This document shows, in pieces, positions 1 through 11,187 of a stretch of DNA of 38,727 nucleotides (position 1 is its first letter; each line of letters starts with the position of its first letter). The position numbers and the translations under genes are program-made. The notes under the pieces were generated by a model, which made no database searches, was not told the origin of the DNA, and saw only the letters and a program-made list of their open reading frames with translations. The DNA comes from an uncultured SAR86 cluster bacterium (GTDB lineage Bacteria > Pseudomonadota > Gammaproteobacteria > Magnimaribacterales > Magnimaribacteraceae), in assembly GCA_902605935.1 (NCBI GenBank), contig CACLEI010000011.1, positions 1 through 38,727 on the forward strand, given 5' to 3'.

Positions 1-1346
<1,346 letters not shown>

Positions 1347-1357
1347 TTAATACATAA

Positions 1358-2428
1358 TTAGATATTAATCTGTGTAAAATTTGTCATTTTCTTTAAAGAT
1401 TTATGCATCTCTTCACCCTCAATCCCTGTTAAGATTATTTGATTCTCAGATTCGAGAATCTTCATGATTATAGATGTGAGGTTGCTCAAATCTAATTCTG
1501 AGCCCAGATCATCTATCATAAGAAGAATTTCAGTATCTTTTAAATCTTTCAAAAGTTTTATACTAGATAAAAAGACTAACAAAATCAATATCTTAATTTG
1601 ACCTCGGGAAAGATTAGAGGAAGCCTTTTTATTTTCTACTGTAAATGTAAAATCCATTCTGTGAGGCCCTTTTGACGTATATCCCAATGCCATATCCCTC
1701 TCAAGACTTTCAAACAAAGACTCTTCTAGTTTTTTTGGGCGTTCCCACCCTTTAGAAAAAGTTACACTTAATTTATCAAGGTAATTAAAAGAGCCGATAG
1801 AAATATTTTTTTCTATTGATTCTAAAGTATATTCTTTAAAAACCTTAAAAAAATTATATTGCTCAAGGCTGAGCTTTAAACCTAAGGTTGATAGCTCTTT
1901 GCTCCACAAGGAAACCTCTGAACTAGAAAGCTTTTTCTTTAGCGCCCTATTCCTTTGTTTGAGAGTTTTTTGATAGGCATTATGCAATTTTTTTATCTCA
2001 GGTTTCACGTGGAACATAAGATCATTAAAAAACTCCCTTCTGATTTCTGGCTCTCCATCTATCATTCTAAAGTTTTTAGCAAGTACGACTTGTAAAAAAT
2101 ATAACTCTTCTTTTTTTACAGATTGTTTTGCAAGCAATCTTTTTGAGAATAGTTTTTTATTATGACTATTTTCAACGACAAGATTAAGGTTTTTGCCATT
2201 AATGATTCCTTTTGCAGATATATTATAAAATTCCTTGTCAGAATGAATACATTCCTTGGTTTCCTTTGCTCTAAAAGAATTTCCAGTTAAGAGGACATTT
2301 AATGACTCTAAGACTGTTGTTTTTCCAGAACCGTTTTTTCCTAATATGAGATTTATCCCATCAGAGAAGGAGAAGGTTTTATCTTTAAAAAGCCTAAAGT
2401 TCTTTAAGTGAAGCCTCTGAAGAGGCAT
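1358..2428 (-). CDS. recF: DNA replication/repair protein RecF
   Basis: Walker A GKNGSGKTT, N-terminal LHLKNFRLF, SRGQ signature; between dnaN and gyrB; start overlaps the dnaN stop. Confidence 0.96.
   Translation of the reverse strand: MPLQRLHLKNFRLFKDKTFSFSDGINLILGKNGSGKTTVLESLNVLLTGNSFRAKETKECIHSDKEFYNISAKGIINGKNLNLVVENSHNKKLFSKRLLAKQSVKKEELYFLQVVLAKNFRMIDGEPEIRREFFNDLMFHVKPEIKKLHNAYQKTLKQRNRALKKKLSSSEVSLWSKELSTLGLKLSLEQYNFFKVFKEYTLESIEKNISIGSFNYLDKLSVTFSKGWERPKKLEESLFESLERDMALGYTSKGPHRMDFTFTVENKKASSNLSRGQIKILILLVFLSSIKLLKDLKDTEILLMIDDLGSELDLSNLTSIIMKILESENQIILTGIEGEEMHKSLKKMTNFTQINI
2001..2016 (-). promoter_or_regulatory. parS: parS-like ParB-binding site inside recF
   Basis: Plus strand GGTTTCACGTGGAACA; minus strand TGTTCCACGTGAAACC matches TGTTNCACGTGNAACA except the last base. 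Confidence 0.8.
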
Positions 2429-3528
2429 TACAGCCTCATTGGCATGATGACGTACACGTCATCTTCAGAATTTTGTTCTTTGATAATACAACTAGAATCT
2501 TCGCCATAGAATTCAAAAGAAACAGTTTCACTATCTATGGAGTTAAGAACATCTAATAGATATCCTATATTAAACCCAACCTCAAGGTCAGAGCCTTTAT
2601 ACATAACATCTACTTCTTCTTCAGCTGATTCTTGCTCTGGATTGTTAGCGGTAAGCTTAAGCTTATTTTGAGATAATTGGAATCTTACACCTCTGTACTT
2701 TTCATTTGACAAAACAGAGGCTCTAAAGAGGGCTGATTGGAGAATTTCTTTGCTTATTTCTAAAGGCAGCGGCTCCCCGGTTGGAAAAACCTTATTATAG
2801 TCTGGATACTTTCCATCTATTAATTTGCTTGAAAAACTAAGATTTTCAGAACGCACATCTACATAAGAAGCACCTATGAGGAGCTCTACAGTCCCTTCAT
2901 TCGGTGAAAGCAGTTTTGAAAGTTCTAAAACTGCTTTTCTTGGAAGTATGTTTCTTACATCTAAATCTGCAGCATTAGTTGTTGCTGTTGAAAACGCCAA
3001 TCTGTGCCCATCAGTTGCTACTCCATTTATTTTATTACCTTCTATCTCTAAAAGCATGCCATTTAAATAATATCTTACATCTTGCGAAGCCATAGAAAAT
3101 GATGTTTTAGATAATAATCTTTTTAGAACACTGGACTCTACAGTAATTGGGATCTGCTCTTCATTAATTTCTATTTCAGGAAAATCGTCTGAAGAAATAG
3201 TTGCAAAATCTGCGTGAAAATTACTAGAGCTAACAGTCAATTTTCCATTTGATAGAGAAAAGTTAACATTTTCTCCTGGTGGCAATGACCTGCATAATTC
3301 TGACATTTTTCTTGCAGAAACTGTAGTTTCACCCTCCTCTATAATTTCGATTAAATCGGAAAAGGTTTTTATTTGTATTTCTAAGTCTGTTGCGGTAACT
3401 TCTAATTTTCCATTAACTGTTTTTAACCTCAAATTTGCTAAAATAGGTATTGTTTGGCGTCTTTCAGCTACAGCTGCAGCATTTTGTAGAGAGTCAACTA
3501 TTTGTGCCTTTTCTGTGATGAACTTCAT
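2428..3528 (-). CDS. dnaN: DNA polymerase III subunit beta (sliding clamp)
   Basis: 366 aa, DnaN pattern from MKFITEKAQIVDSLQNAAAVAERRQTIPILANL to the C-terminal YVIMPMRL. Confidence 0.97.
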   Translation of the reverse strand: MKFITEKAQIVDSLQNAAAVAERRQTIPILANLRLKTVNGKLEVTATDLEIQIKTFSDLIEIIEEGETTVSARKMSELCRSLPPGENVNFSLSNGKLTVSSSNFHADFATISSDDFPEIEINEEQIPITVESSVLKRLLSKTSFSMASQDVRYYLNGMLLEIEGNKINGVATDGHRLAFSTATTNAADLDVRNILPRKAVLELSKLLSPNEGTVELLIGASYVDVRSENLSFSSKLIDGKYPDYNKVFPTGEPLPLEISKEILQSALFRASVLSNEKYRGVRFQLSQNKLKLTANNPEQESAEEEVDVMYKGSDLEVGFNIGYLLDVLNSIDSETVSFEFYGEDSSCIIKEQNSEDDVYVIMPMRL

Positions 3529-3535
3529 TCTTATA

Positions 3536-4906
3536 TTATATAGTTAAAACCCTTAAAAGCTTTCTATAATCTTCTTCTATATCCAGATTAAATGACCTAA
3601 GTTGATTTATTTTTTTACATGCATGTATGACTGTTGTGTGGTCTCTTCCACCAAAAGACTCACCTATTTCAGGCAAACTGTAGTTTGTTAGCTCCTTTGC
3701 TAAGAACATTGCCATCTGTCTAGGTCTAGCAACTGATCTACTTCGTCTTTTTGAGAGGATATCACTCATTTTTATGTTGTAATACTCAGCTGTTGTTTTC
3801 TGAATATTCTCTACACTTACTTGCCTAGCCTGTATGGCTAGAAGATCTTTTAAAGAGTCCTTTATTAGGTCTATTGTTATTGGTTGTCCTGTAAAGTTCG
3901 AGTTTGCGATAACTCTTTTTAGAGCGCCCTCCAGCTCTCTTACATTCGATCTTACTTTTTGGGCTATAAAAAAAGCAGATTCTTGATTAAGCTCATGGTT
4001 CAAGATCGATGCTTTACTTAAGAGTATTGCAACTCTTGTTTCTAATTCGGGTGGCTCTATAACAACAGGCAGACCCCATCCCAACCTCGACTTTAGTCTG
4101 TCCTCTAATCCGTCTATTTCCTTAGGATACTTGTCACAAGTCAGAATCATCTGACTTCCTTTTTCAAGTAATGAATTGAACGTGTGAAATAACTCTTCTT
4201 GTGATTGCTCCTTTTTTGCAAAAAACTGAATGTCATCAATCAATAGAGCGTCTAAAGACCTATAGTGCTGCTTAAATTCATTAATTGCTCCTAATTGTAA
4301 CGATTTTACCATATCACTCACAAATTTCTCTGAATGAACGTAAGCTATTTTCTTGTTGGGGTCTTGTTTCAAAATCTCATTTCCCACAGCATGCATAAGA
4401 TGAGTTTTTCCCAGTCCCACTCCGCCGTATATAAAAAGAGGATTGTAAGAATTTTTAAGACCACCACCTATTTGTCTTGAAGCGGCTAAAGCAATATGGT
4501 TTGACTTACCCTCTACAAATGTTTCAAAAGTGAAATTATCTATTAGATTGTTTTTTTTGGGAACTCCCGCAGACTGAGAGGTTTTGTTTGTTATTTCAGA
4601 ACTATTACTTTCTATCCCTGGTTCTTCATTATGAAGCTTATCATGGTAGTCAACAAATATTTCAAAATTAAGATTAAGGTCTCTCATGCTAGTAATGGCA
4701 CTTAATCTCTCTTTAATGGTTGTTCCGTAATTATCTTCAACCCAATCAGATATAAACTTGTTTGGTGCTAAAACACTGTAAGAAAGGGGGTTAGAGCCAT
4801 TATTTTGTTCTAGAGTTAGTGGTGCAATCCATGTAGAATACTCTTCGATAGGCAAATCTCTTTCTAAAGTTTTCTTACATTCTCCCCAAAAGTGCAATTC
4901 CGTCAT
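3536..4906 (-). CDS. dnaA: Chromosomal replication initiator DnaA
   Basis: Walker [24 protein letters not shown]-terminal [14 protein letters not shown]. Start assigned to [19 protein letters not shown] (ATG at 4904-4906) rather than the ORF-track start at 4993. Confidence 0.97.
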   Translation of the reverse strand: MTELHFWGECKKTLERDLPIEEYSTWIAPLTLEQNNGSNPLSYSVLAPNKFISDWVEDNYGTTIKERLSAITSMRDLNLNFEIFVDYHDKLHNEEPGIESNSSEITNKTSQSAGVPKKNNLIDNFTFETFVEGKSNHIALAASRQIGGGLKNSYNPLFIYGGVGLGKTHLMHAVGNEILKQDPNKKIAYVHSEKFVSDMVKSLQLGAINEFKQHYRSLDALLIDDIQFFAKKEQSQEELFHTFNSLLEKGSQMILTCDKYPKEIDGLEDRLKSRLGWGLPVVIEPPELETRVAILLSKASILNHELNQESAFFIAQKVRSNVRELEGALKRVIANSNFTGQPITIDLIKDSLKDLLAIQARQVSVENIQKTTAEYYNIKMSDILSKRRSRSVARPRQMAMFLAKELTNYSLPEIGESFGGRDHTTVIHACKKINQLRSFNLDIEEDYRKLLRVLTI

Positions 4907-5058
4907 TGGGGTGATTATATATAGATTAACAAAGTTATCCACAGTATAACCACAAATATTTATTGTGGATAACTTGTTGATATATTGTTTCAATTATTTT
5001 GCTTGTCTTAGATCAACAAAAACTCTATCATTCGCTGCCCAATAACCTTTTAAGAACT
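4907..5058. promoter_or_regulatory. oriC: dnaA-rpmH intergenic region with two inverted perfect DnaA boxes; candidate oriC and/or dnaA autoregulatory region
   Basis: TTATCCACA at 4935-4943 (+) and TGTGGATAA at 4964-4972 (-); the 10-bp arms GTTATCCACA/TGTGGATAAC form an inverted repeat 4934-4973. AT-rich divergent intergenic region between dnaA and rpmH, a known oriC location in e.g. Pseudomonas. Confidence 0.7.
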
Positions 5059-5193
5059 ATGAAAAGAACATATCAGCCGAGTAAAATTAAACGAGCTAGA
5101 ACTCATGGTTTCCGTTCGAGAAATTCTACACTCGGAGGTAAAAAGGTGCTAAGCAACAGAAGAAAAAAGGGGAGGCTATCCCTTACTGTCTGA
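5059..5193 (+). CDS. rpmH: 50S ribosomal protein L34
   Basis: [47 protein letters not shown] at 5059 chosen over the ORF-track start at 4999. Confidence 0.97.
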   Translation: MKRTYQPSKIKRARTHGFRSRNSTLGGKKVLSNRRKKGRLSLTV

Positions 5194-5532
5194 ATGAGCC
5201 CCAAGCGCTCCATATCATCTAAAGAAGGTTTTGGTGATATTTTCGATAGCCCTGATCAAAAACATTCCACCAAAAACATTTTGATTCTTTCAAAAAATAA
5301 TTCTTTGGGTTTTTCAAGAATAGGGGTGGCTATTAGGAAGAAAGATAATAAGCTTGCTGTAGACAGAAATAATATAAAGAGAAAAATAAAAGGAAGTTTT
5401 CTTGCAAAGGTTTTAGAATTGCCCCATAAAGATTTTGTTGTGTACGTAAAAAAAAATTTAAAGGGAAAAGATGAGGAACTTAAAAAAGATTTAGATAAAA
5501 TCTGGACAAAGTTTATGGGCAATAATGATTAA
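5194..5532 (+). CDS. rnpA: Ribonuclease P protein component
   Basis: RnpA signature [29 protein letters not shown]; position directly after rpmH. Confidence 0.9.
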   Translation: MSPKRSISSKEGFGDIFDSPDQKHSTKNILILSKNNSLGFSRIGVAIRKKDNKLAVDRNNIKRKIKGSFLAKVLELPHKDFVVYVKKNLKGKDEELKKDLDKIWTKFMGNND

Positions 5533-5761
5533 CAAAACGCTTATAAGGATTATAAAATTTTACCAAAAGTACCTGAGCCCAATGTTAGGTCAAAACTGTA
5601 GGTTTCATCCAACCTGCTCTCAGTATGCGCTGGAAGCTTTGAAGGTTCATGGGACTTGTCGAGGCTCTATCCTGGCTGTAAAAAGAATCATTAGGTGTAA
5701 TCCTTGGGGCGGCAGTGGAATAGATAATGTACCTGGAGACTCAAAGCATGGACGTAATTAA
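5525..5761 (+). CDS. yidD: Membrane protein insertion efficiency factor YidD
   Basis: [64 protein letters not shown] is canonical YidD. Confidence 0.96.
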   Translation: MINKTLIRIIKFYQKYLSPMLGQNCRFHPTCSQYALEALKVHGTCRGSILAVKRIIRCNPWGGSGIDNVPGDSKHGRN

Positions 5762-7403
5762 AACATCCTTGATAATAGGAATCGGCCTTACCCTTTATTA
5801 CCTTCTTTTGCAATGGCCGATTGATAATGATGCCTATAATGGTTCTTCTCAAGAACAATTTGAAATCAATACTTTTAGTGATAGTGAGCGTTCACTTTCA
5901 GAGCCTCTTGCCCCCCTTTCGCAAACAAGTCAAGGGCCGGGAGAGAATACCTTTCAAGAGCTTAATTATTTTGAAATACAAAATAACGATTTGTCATTAT
6001 TGGTTGAATCAAGAACAGGAAGGTTTGAGGTTTCTAGTTTAAAAAACATATCGGAAGAGAAGGGCTCTAAGGAGAGGTTAAATATATTTGGAAAAACCTA
6101 TGATGCCGACTCTGGGAGAGAAAATATATATTTTGCAAACAGCGGTTTCTATACCCGAACCCAAGGATATTTGAATCCACAGTTTGAAAAAATAACAGAG
6201 CAGTTAGGTGAAGGAAATTTAAAAGTTTATATTCTTGAAGGCACATCTGGTGGGTTGAATTTTTCTAGAAAAATAGAAATTGAAAATACAGGTTATTCTA
6301 TAAAAATTGAAGACGCGGTGAACTCAGTTTTGAGTGAAGATATCTCAATGACACCTTATGTGGTTATTGAAAGAGATGGCTCGCCAGTAGAAGAGGGCGG
6401 TTTGATGTATACCTATCTTGGTCCTGTCTTTTCATCAACAAAAGATACTTATGAAAAATATGATTTTGATGACATTAGAGAGTCTTCTTATCAGAACAAG
6501 TCTGTAGGGGGCTGGGTTGCTTTAATACAACACTACTTCTTGTCTGCATGGATTCCAGATCAAAATGAAGAATATCTATATCAGGGAAGGTATGGAGAAA
6601 ACTCAGGAAGATACTCTTTAGGTTACACCTCCAGAGATTCTGTTCTTTCCTATGGTGAGACAGTTTCTACAAATAATACTCTCTATGTGGGGCCTAAACT
6701 ACCTAAACAGCTTGTTGAAATTGAAGAAAACCTTGATCTAACCGTAGATTACGGGTTTTTGTGGTGGTTAGGTAAGCCTATGTATTGGTTTTTAGACCTC
6801 GGATATAGTCTTTTTAACAACTGGGGCCTAGCAATTATCTTTCTTACTGTTGCCTTGAAGCTCTTAACTTGGCCTCTTTCAGCAAAAGCCTATGTATCAA
6901 TGGGTAAGATGAGAGAATTAGCACCCAAAATGCAGCTTTTACAAGAGAAACACGGAGACAACAGACAGGCTATGAGCCAAGAATTGATGGAAGTGTATAA
7001 AAAAGAGGGTGTAAATCCGCTTGGGGGCTGCTTGCCGATGTTAGCTCAAATGCCTTTTTTCCTAGCCTTTTATTGGGTATTACTCGAAACCGTCGAATTA
7101 AGGCATTCTCCCTTCTTTTTATGGATAGATGACTTGTCAGCCATGGACCCTTACTTTGTTCTTCCTATTCTTAATGGGGCTGGCATGTACCTTTCTCAGA
7201 AACTTACACCTACTCCGCCAAATGCGGACCCAATGCAAGCCCAGATGATGAAGTTCTTTCCTCTTATTTTTGCTGTTATTTTTGCTTGGTTCCCGTCAGG
7301 CTTAGTTTTGTATTGGCTTGTGAATATGATTATCCAAATATTTCAACAGTGGTGGTATTCGAGAGGAACCAAGTATGGAACCGGGTCTGTTGGTTCTGGC
7401 TGA
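5748..7403 (+). CDS. yidC: Membrane protein insertase YidC
   Basis: YidC core [49 protein letters not shown] and periplasmic domain; likely start [10 protein letters not shown] at 5748 rather than 5727. Confidence 0.95.
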   Translation: MDVIKTSLIIGIGLTLYYLLLQWPIDNDAYNGSSQEQFEINTFSDSERSLSEPLAPLSQTSQGPGENTFQELNYFEIQNNDLSLLVESRTGRFEVSSLKNISEEKGSKERLNIFGKTYDADSGRENIYFANSGFYTRTQGYLNPQFEKITEQLGEGNLKVYILEGTSGGLNFSRKIEIENTGYSIKIEDAVNSVLSEDISMTPYVVIERDGSPVEEGGLMYTYLGPVFSSTKDTYEKYDFDDIRESSYQNKSVGGWVALIQHYFLSAWIPDQNEEYLYQGRYGENSGRYSLGYTSRDSVLSYGETVSTNNTLYVGPKLPKQLVEIEENLDLTVDYGFLWWLGKPMYWFLDLGYSLFNNWGLAIIFLTVALKLLTWPLSAKAYVSMGKMRELAPKMQLLQEKHGDNRQAMSQELMEVYKKEGVNPLGGCLPMLAQMPFFLAFYWVLLETVELRHSPFFLWIDDLSAMDPYFVLPILNGAGMYLSQKLTPTPPNADPMQAQMMKFFPLIFAVIFAWFPSGLVLYWLVNMIIQIFQQWWYSRGTKYGTGSVGSG

Positions 7404-7418
7404 TGAGCTTTATCGGCT

Positions 7419-8735
7419 TTGAGTAAAAATAGAACTATTATTGCTCCTGCGACTGTCCCAGGAAGAGGTGGTGTTTCAATAATTAGAATGTCTGGAGAGC
7501 TCTCTAAGAGCATTGCCGAAAGTATGTGCGGGGAGCTCGCAGAGGCCTGGCGCTTTAAGCGATGCTCCATAAGGTCACGTGGAGGATCTAAAATAGATGA
7601 TGGTATGGTTGTTTTTTTTAAATCTCCTAACTCTTACACGGGAGACGACGTGGTAGAGTTCCATTGTCATGGAAATCCAACTATAGTGAATTTAATAGTA
7701 GAAGAGGCCGTTTATCGTGGTGCAGTAGTCGCTGAGCCTGGAGAGTTTACAAAAACAGCATTTCTAAACGAAAAAATTGATCTGGTTCAAGCTGAATCTG
7801 TTGCTGATTTAATAAATGCACAGAGCGAAACGGCTGTTGTAGCGGCTAACTCTTCACTCTCGGGACAGTTTTCTGAACAAATAAACTTGTTGCTTGATGG
7901 TATTGTTAAGGCAAGAGTTGTTGTTGAGGCAAATATAGATTTCCCAGAAGAGGAGGTTGATGGTTCGGTTCTTGAGTCTGTCAAAGAGGAGCTCCAGGGC
8001 TTTTACGCCGAGATAAATGAATTGCTGTCTCGCGTTAAAGAAGGAGTGAAGTTAAGAGATGGTTATTCGGTTGCTATTGTGGGGCCTCCGAACGCCGGAA
8101 AGTCCTCTTTGTTGAACCTCTTGGCCCGTGAAGACCTTGCAATTACTTCAGAGGTTCCTGGAACTACACGCGACTTGGTAAAAACATCTGTGAATATCGG
8201 AGGTGTCCTTATAGAGTTTGTTGATACAGCCGGAGTCAGGATGAATCCTGAAGGACCTATTGAAGAAGAGGGTATACAGAGATCAAAAGAAGTTATTAAA
8301 AAGTCCAACTTGAGCCTCTTAGTGCAAGATGCAACGGCCATTCAAAAATTTGATGTTGACTTGGGTGATTCATTGACTGTGTTAAATAAGTCTGACTTGC
8401 TTGAAGATGAGTTTTGTAATGTTGATAACACTTTCTACTTGTCGTGCTCTACAGGTCAGGGGGTTGAAGAACTACTCAAAGCATTAATTGTAAGATTAGG
8501 GATAGACGAGGGGGGAGAAACTGTGTTTCTGTCCAGACAAAGGCATGAGATTTCTTTAAGAAGTGGGGGTCTTTTTTTAGAAGAAGCCATAATGTCTTTG
8601 GGTGAAGGGCAGGTGTTAGAGTTGGTTGCAGAAAGCTTGAGATCTTCGCATGCGGCGCTCGGTGACATTTTAAGGCCTATGAGTGCCGACGACCTTCTGG
8701 GTGAAATTTTTTCGGAGTTTTGTATAGGTAAATAG
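7419..8735 (+). CDS. mnmE: tRNA uridine-5-carboxymethylaminomethyl(34) synthesis GTPase MnmE
   Basis: TTG start; APATVPGRGGVSIIRMSG, G1 GPPNAGKSSLLN, C-terminal CIGK. Confidence 0.96.
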   Translation: MSKNRTIIAPATVPGRGGVSIIRMSGELSKSIAESMCGELAEAWRFKRCSIRSRGGSKIDDGMVVFFKSPNSYTGDDVVEFHCHGNPTIVNLIVEEAVYRGAVVAEPGEFTKTAFLNEKIDLVQAESVADLINAQSETAVVAANSSLSGQFSEQINLLLDGIVKARVVVEANIDFPEEEVDGSVLESVKEELQGFYAEINELLSRVKEGVKLRDGYSVAIVGPPNAGKSSLLNLLAREDLAITSEVPGTTRDLVKTSVNIGGVLIEFVDTAGVRMNPEGPIEEEGIQRSKEVIKKSNLSLLVQDATAIQKFDVDLGDSLTVLNKSDLLEDEFCNVDNTFYLSCSTGQGVEELLKALIVRLGIDEGGETVFLSRQRHEISLRSGGLFLEEAIMSLGEGQVLELVAESLRSSHAALGDILRPMSADDLLGEIFSEFCIGK

Positions 8736-8974
8736 CTGTTCAAACGCTGTTGAAAAATATTTTTAATTTGTGCCTATTTTTTTTTATTAACCGAATATAC
8801 AAATCAATAGAGAGTTTATATTTTGGTTTTCTACAGCTTTCACGTCCTTAGCAAATCAATGAAATTAAAGGTTCGTGCTAGTTTTTCACAGGTATTGAGG
8901 TCCCTAATAATAACCAAGTAAGTTAAAATATGCATATTATAAAAATAAATTTAATTTTTTTTAATTGTGGATAA
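8736..8974. promoter_or_regulatory. AT-rich mnmE-mnmG intergenic region with DnaA-box-like sites; alternative or secondary origin-like locus
   Basis: Perfect TGTGGATAA (reverse of TTATCCACA) at 8966-8974 overlapping the mnmG GTG start; TTTTTCACA at 8882-8890 fits relaxed TTWTNCACA; long A/T tracts at about 8920-8965. Confidence 0.45.
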
Positions 8975-10163
8975 GTACGATGTAATAGTCATAGGTGGGG
9001 GGCACGCGGGCGTTGAGGCCGCAGAGGTGTGTTCTAGGTTTGGTGTAAAAACCTTACTTATTACCCACGATAAATCAAAGATAGGTGAAATGTCTTGCAA
9101 CCCTGCAATTGGAGGTATTGGTAAAAGTCACCTAGCCAAGGAAGTTGACGCCCTTGGGGGTTTGATGGCTCGAGCCACTGATAAGGCAGGCATACACTAC
9201 CGCGTTCTCAACTCTACTAAGGGACAAGCCGTAAGGGCCACTAGAGTGCAAACCGATAGAGAGCTTTATAAAGCTGCAATACAAAACTGTCTTTCTTCTT
9301 CTGCAAATCTCACGATCAAAGAAGGCTCAGTTGTCGACCTGGATATTAAGAATTCAACTATTAAGTCTGTCATAACCGAAAAAGAGGAAAAAATCTTTTC
9401 CAATTCAGTAATTTTAACAACAGGAACCTTTTTAGGGGGGGTAATGCATACTGGTCTGAAGCAATCTTCGGGCGGGCGAGTAGGAGATCCCTCTAGCGAT
9501 AAACTGGCTCAGAAACTTAGAGGGTTAAATTTAAAGGTTGGCAGATTAAAAACAGGAACACCCCCCAGACTCAATAAACACTCCATAGACTGGTCCCTTC
9601 TTTCACCGCAACCAGGCGATACTCCAACACCACTTCTTTCTTATACTTCCGAAGACAGCGAAAGGCCCGAGCAGTTAAATTGCTACATGACACGTACCAA
9701 CCAAACAACGCACCACGTAATATTAAAATACCTTGACGAATCACCGATGTATTCAGGTGTGATCGAGGGTATAGGACCAAGGTATTGCCCCTCTATTGAA
9801 GATAAAGTTATGAGATTTTCAGAAAGAGACTCTCATCAGATATTTGCTGAGCCGGAAGGACTTAATTCAGATCTTATTTATCCAAACGGCATTTCAACAA
9901 GCCTACCATTGAATGCTCAAAAAGAGCTTATAAAATCTATTAAAGGCTTTGAAAACGCAGAAATAGTAAGGCCCGGATATGCAATAGAGTATGATTTCTT
10001 TGACCCTACAGGCTTAAAACACTCTCTAGAAACAAAGACAATTTCGGGTTTATTCTTCGCGGGTCAAATCAACGGAACCACAGGATACGAAGAAGCAGCA
10101 GCTCAAGGCATAATGGCAGGAATTAACGCATCACTTTCAAATAGCATTGAATTTGGAAAATGA
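8967..10163 (+). pseudogene. mnmG: tRNA uridine-5-carboxymethylaminomethyl(34) synthesis enzyme MnmG, N-terminal portion only (truncated)
   Basis: FAD motif [16 protein letters not shown] through [26 protein letters not shown], then 8-10 residues of unrelated sequence and a stop. The C-terminal third (starting about YIGVLIDDL in homologues) is absent here and is found inverted at 38080-38727. Confidence 0.9.
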
Positions 10164-10641
10164 TGAACTAACTTTGTATAGACGTCTTGGATACAGAACT
10201 TCAGCCTATACTGAGGGCTGGGCCCTTTATGCTGAACAATTAGGAGTTGAAGTAGGGATGACTAAAAGTCTCTATGATGAATTGGGAGTGCTTCAAAGTG
10301 AAATGTTTAGAGCTAACAGATTGGTAGTAGATACTGGCTTACATTACAAAAAATGGACTAGGGAAAAAGCTATGGAGTATATGAAAAAAGTAACCGGTAT
10401 GTCTGATACTGAGGTGAGGGTTGAGATTGAAAGATATATTGTTTGGCCTGGACAAGCAACCAGTTACAAGATGGGTATGATAAAAATCTTAGATTTAAGA
10501 GATAAGGCCATGAAAGAACTGGGTGCAAAATTTGATCTCAGAAAATTTCATTCAATAGTTTTAGATCAAGGCATAGTCCCCTTATTTATCCTAGATGATT
10601 TAATAGATGAATGGATAAATGAAGAGAAAACTGTCAATTAG
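10129..10641 (+). pseudogene. DUF885-family protein, C-terminal fragment lacking its N-terminal portion
   Basis: Frame of ORF 10147-10641 extended upstream reads [39 protein letters not shown]...LVVDTGLHYKKWTREKAMEYMKKVTGMSDTEVRVEIERYIVWPGQATSYKMGMIKI, the C-terminal DUF885 pattern; homology begins abruptly at HHFQ (10129). Confidence 0.85.
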
Positions 10642-10712
10642 CTTTTAATTCAAAAAAAGCTGAGCCACTTTAGGCATATTTAGTATTTATGAGAAACTAT
10701 TTAAATAACTGA

Positions 10713-11138
10713 TTAGGCTGAGTGACAAGAGTCACAATCAAGTTTTCGGCAAAGTTTATAATTTTTATAATGCGCAAAAACAATAAGTGATGCTCCGATA
10801 GTAGTAAATAATTTCTCTCCGAACTCACCCCAAATAGCTGTGCCAATAATTACAGCAAAAATTAAAGCAATGATCCCGAGCAGTCCAGTGACAAAAAAGC
10901 TTAATTTTGAATGATTTTTCATTCCTCTAAAGAGAGCATAAAGGCTTACTGGTATTGCAAGTAACAATAGCAGGTAATGTATCAATTCATTGTTATATGA
11001 AAGCGTTACGTAACCTGAAAACAAAACTAACAACATAGGTACCAACAAACAATGAGCCAAACAAATAAGCGATAGGCTAATAGCTGTTTTATCTGAATAT
11101 TCTTGTGTAACTTTCATTATGTTTTGAAGGCGTTGCAC
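10713..11138 (-). CDS. MerC-domain membrane protein (alternative start at 11117)
   Basis: Four predicted TM segments, LSLICLAHCLLVPMLLVLFSG motif typical of MerC, C-terminal CRKLDCDSCHSA cysteine cluster. Confidence 0.75.
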   Translation of the reverse strand: MQRLQNIMKVTQEYSDKTAISLSLICLAHCLLVPMLLVLFSGYVTLSYNNELIHYLLLLLAIPVSLYALFRGMKNHSKLSFFVTGLLGIIALIFAVIIGTAIWGEFGEKLFTTIGASLIVFAHYKNYKLCRKLDCDSCHSA

Positions 11139-11187
11139 TTTAAATTATTAAATCTAATAATACAAATTTTAATTTATTAAATTTTTA

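Noticed and set aside
4907-4993. ORF-track extension of dnaA to 4993 ([29 protein letters not shown]...)
   Set aside because: The extension is encoded by the DnaA-box regulatory region; the conserved N-terminus starts at [10 protein letters not shown].
7571-7586. CACGTG at about 7576 (aaggtcacgtggagga) as a second parS
   Set aside because: The central hexamer matches but the flanking half-sites deviate at several positions from TGTTNCACGTGNAACA.
7343-8743. Minus-strand ORFs opposite yidC/mnmE (7343-7570, 7787-7984, 8063-8341, 8456-8743)
   Set aside because: All lie antisense to well-supported yidC or mnmE coding sequence; no domain signal.
10641-10713. Possible rho-independent terminator between the DUF885 fragment and the MerC gene
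   Set aside because: Convergent ends with A-rich runs, but no stable GC-rich hairpin followed by a T-tract that I could define by eye.
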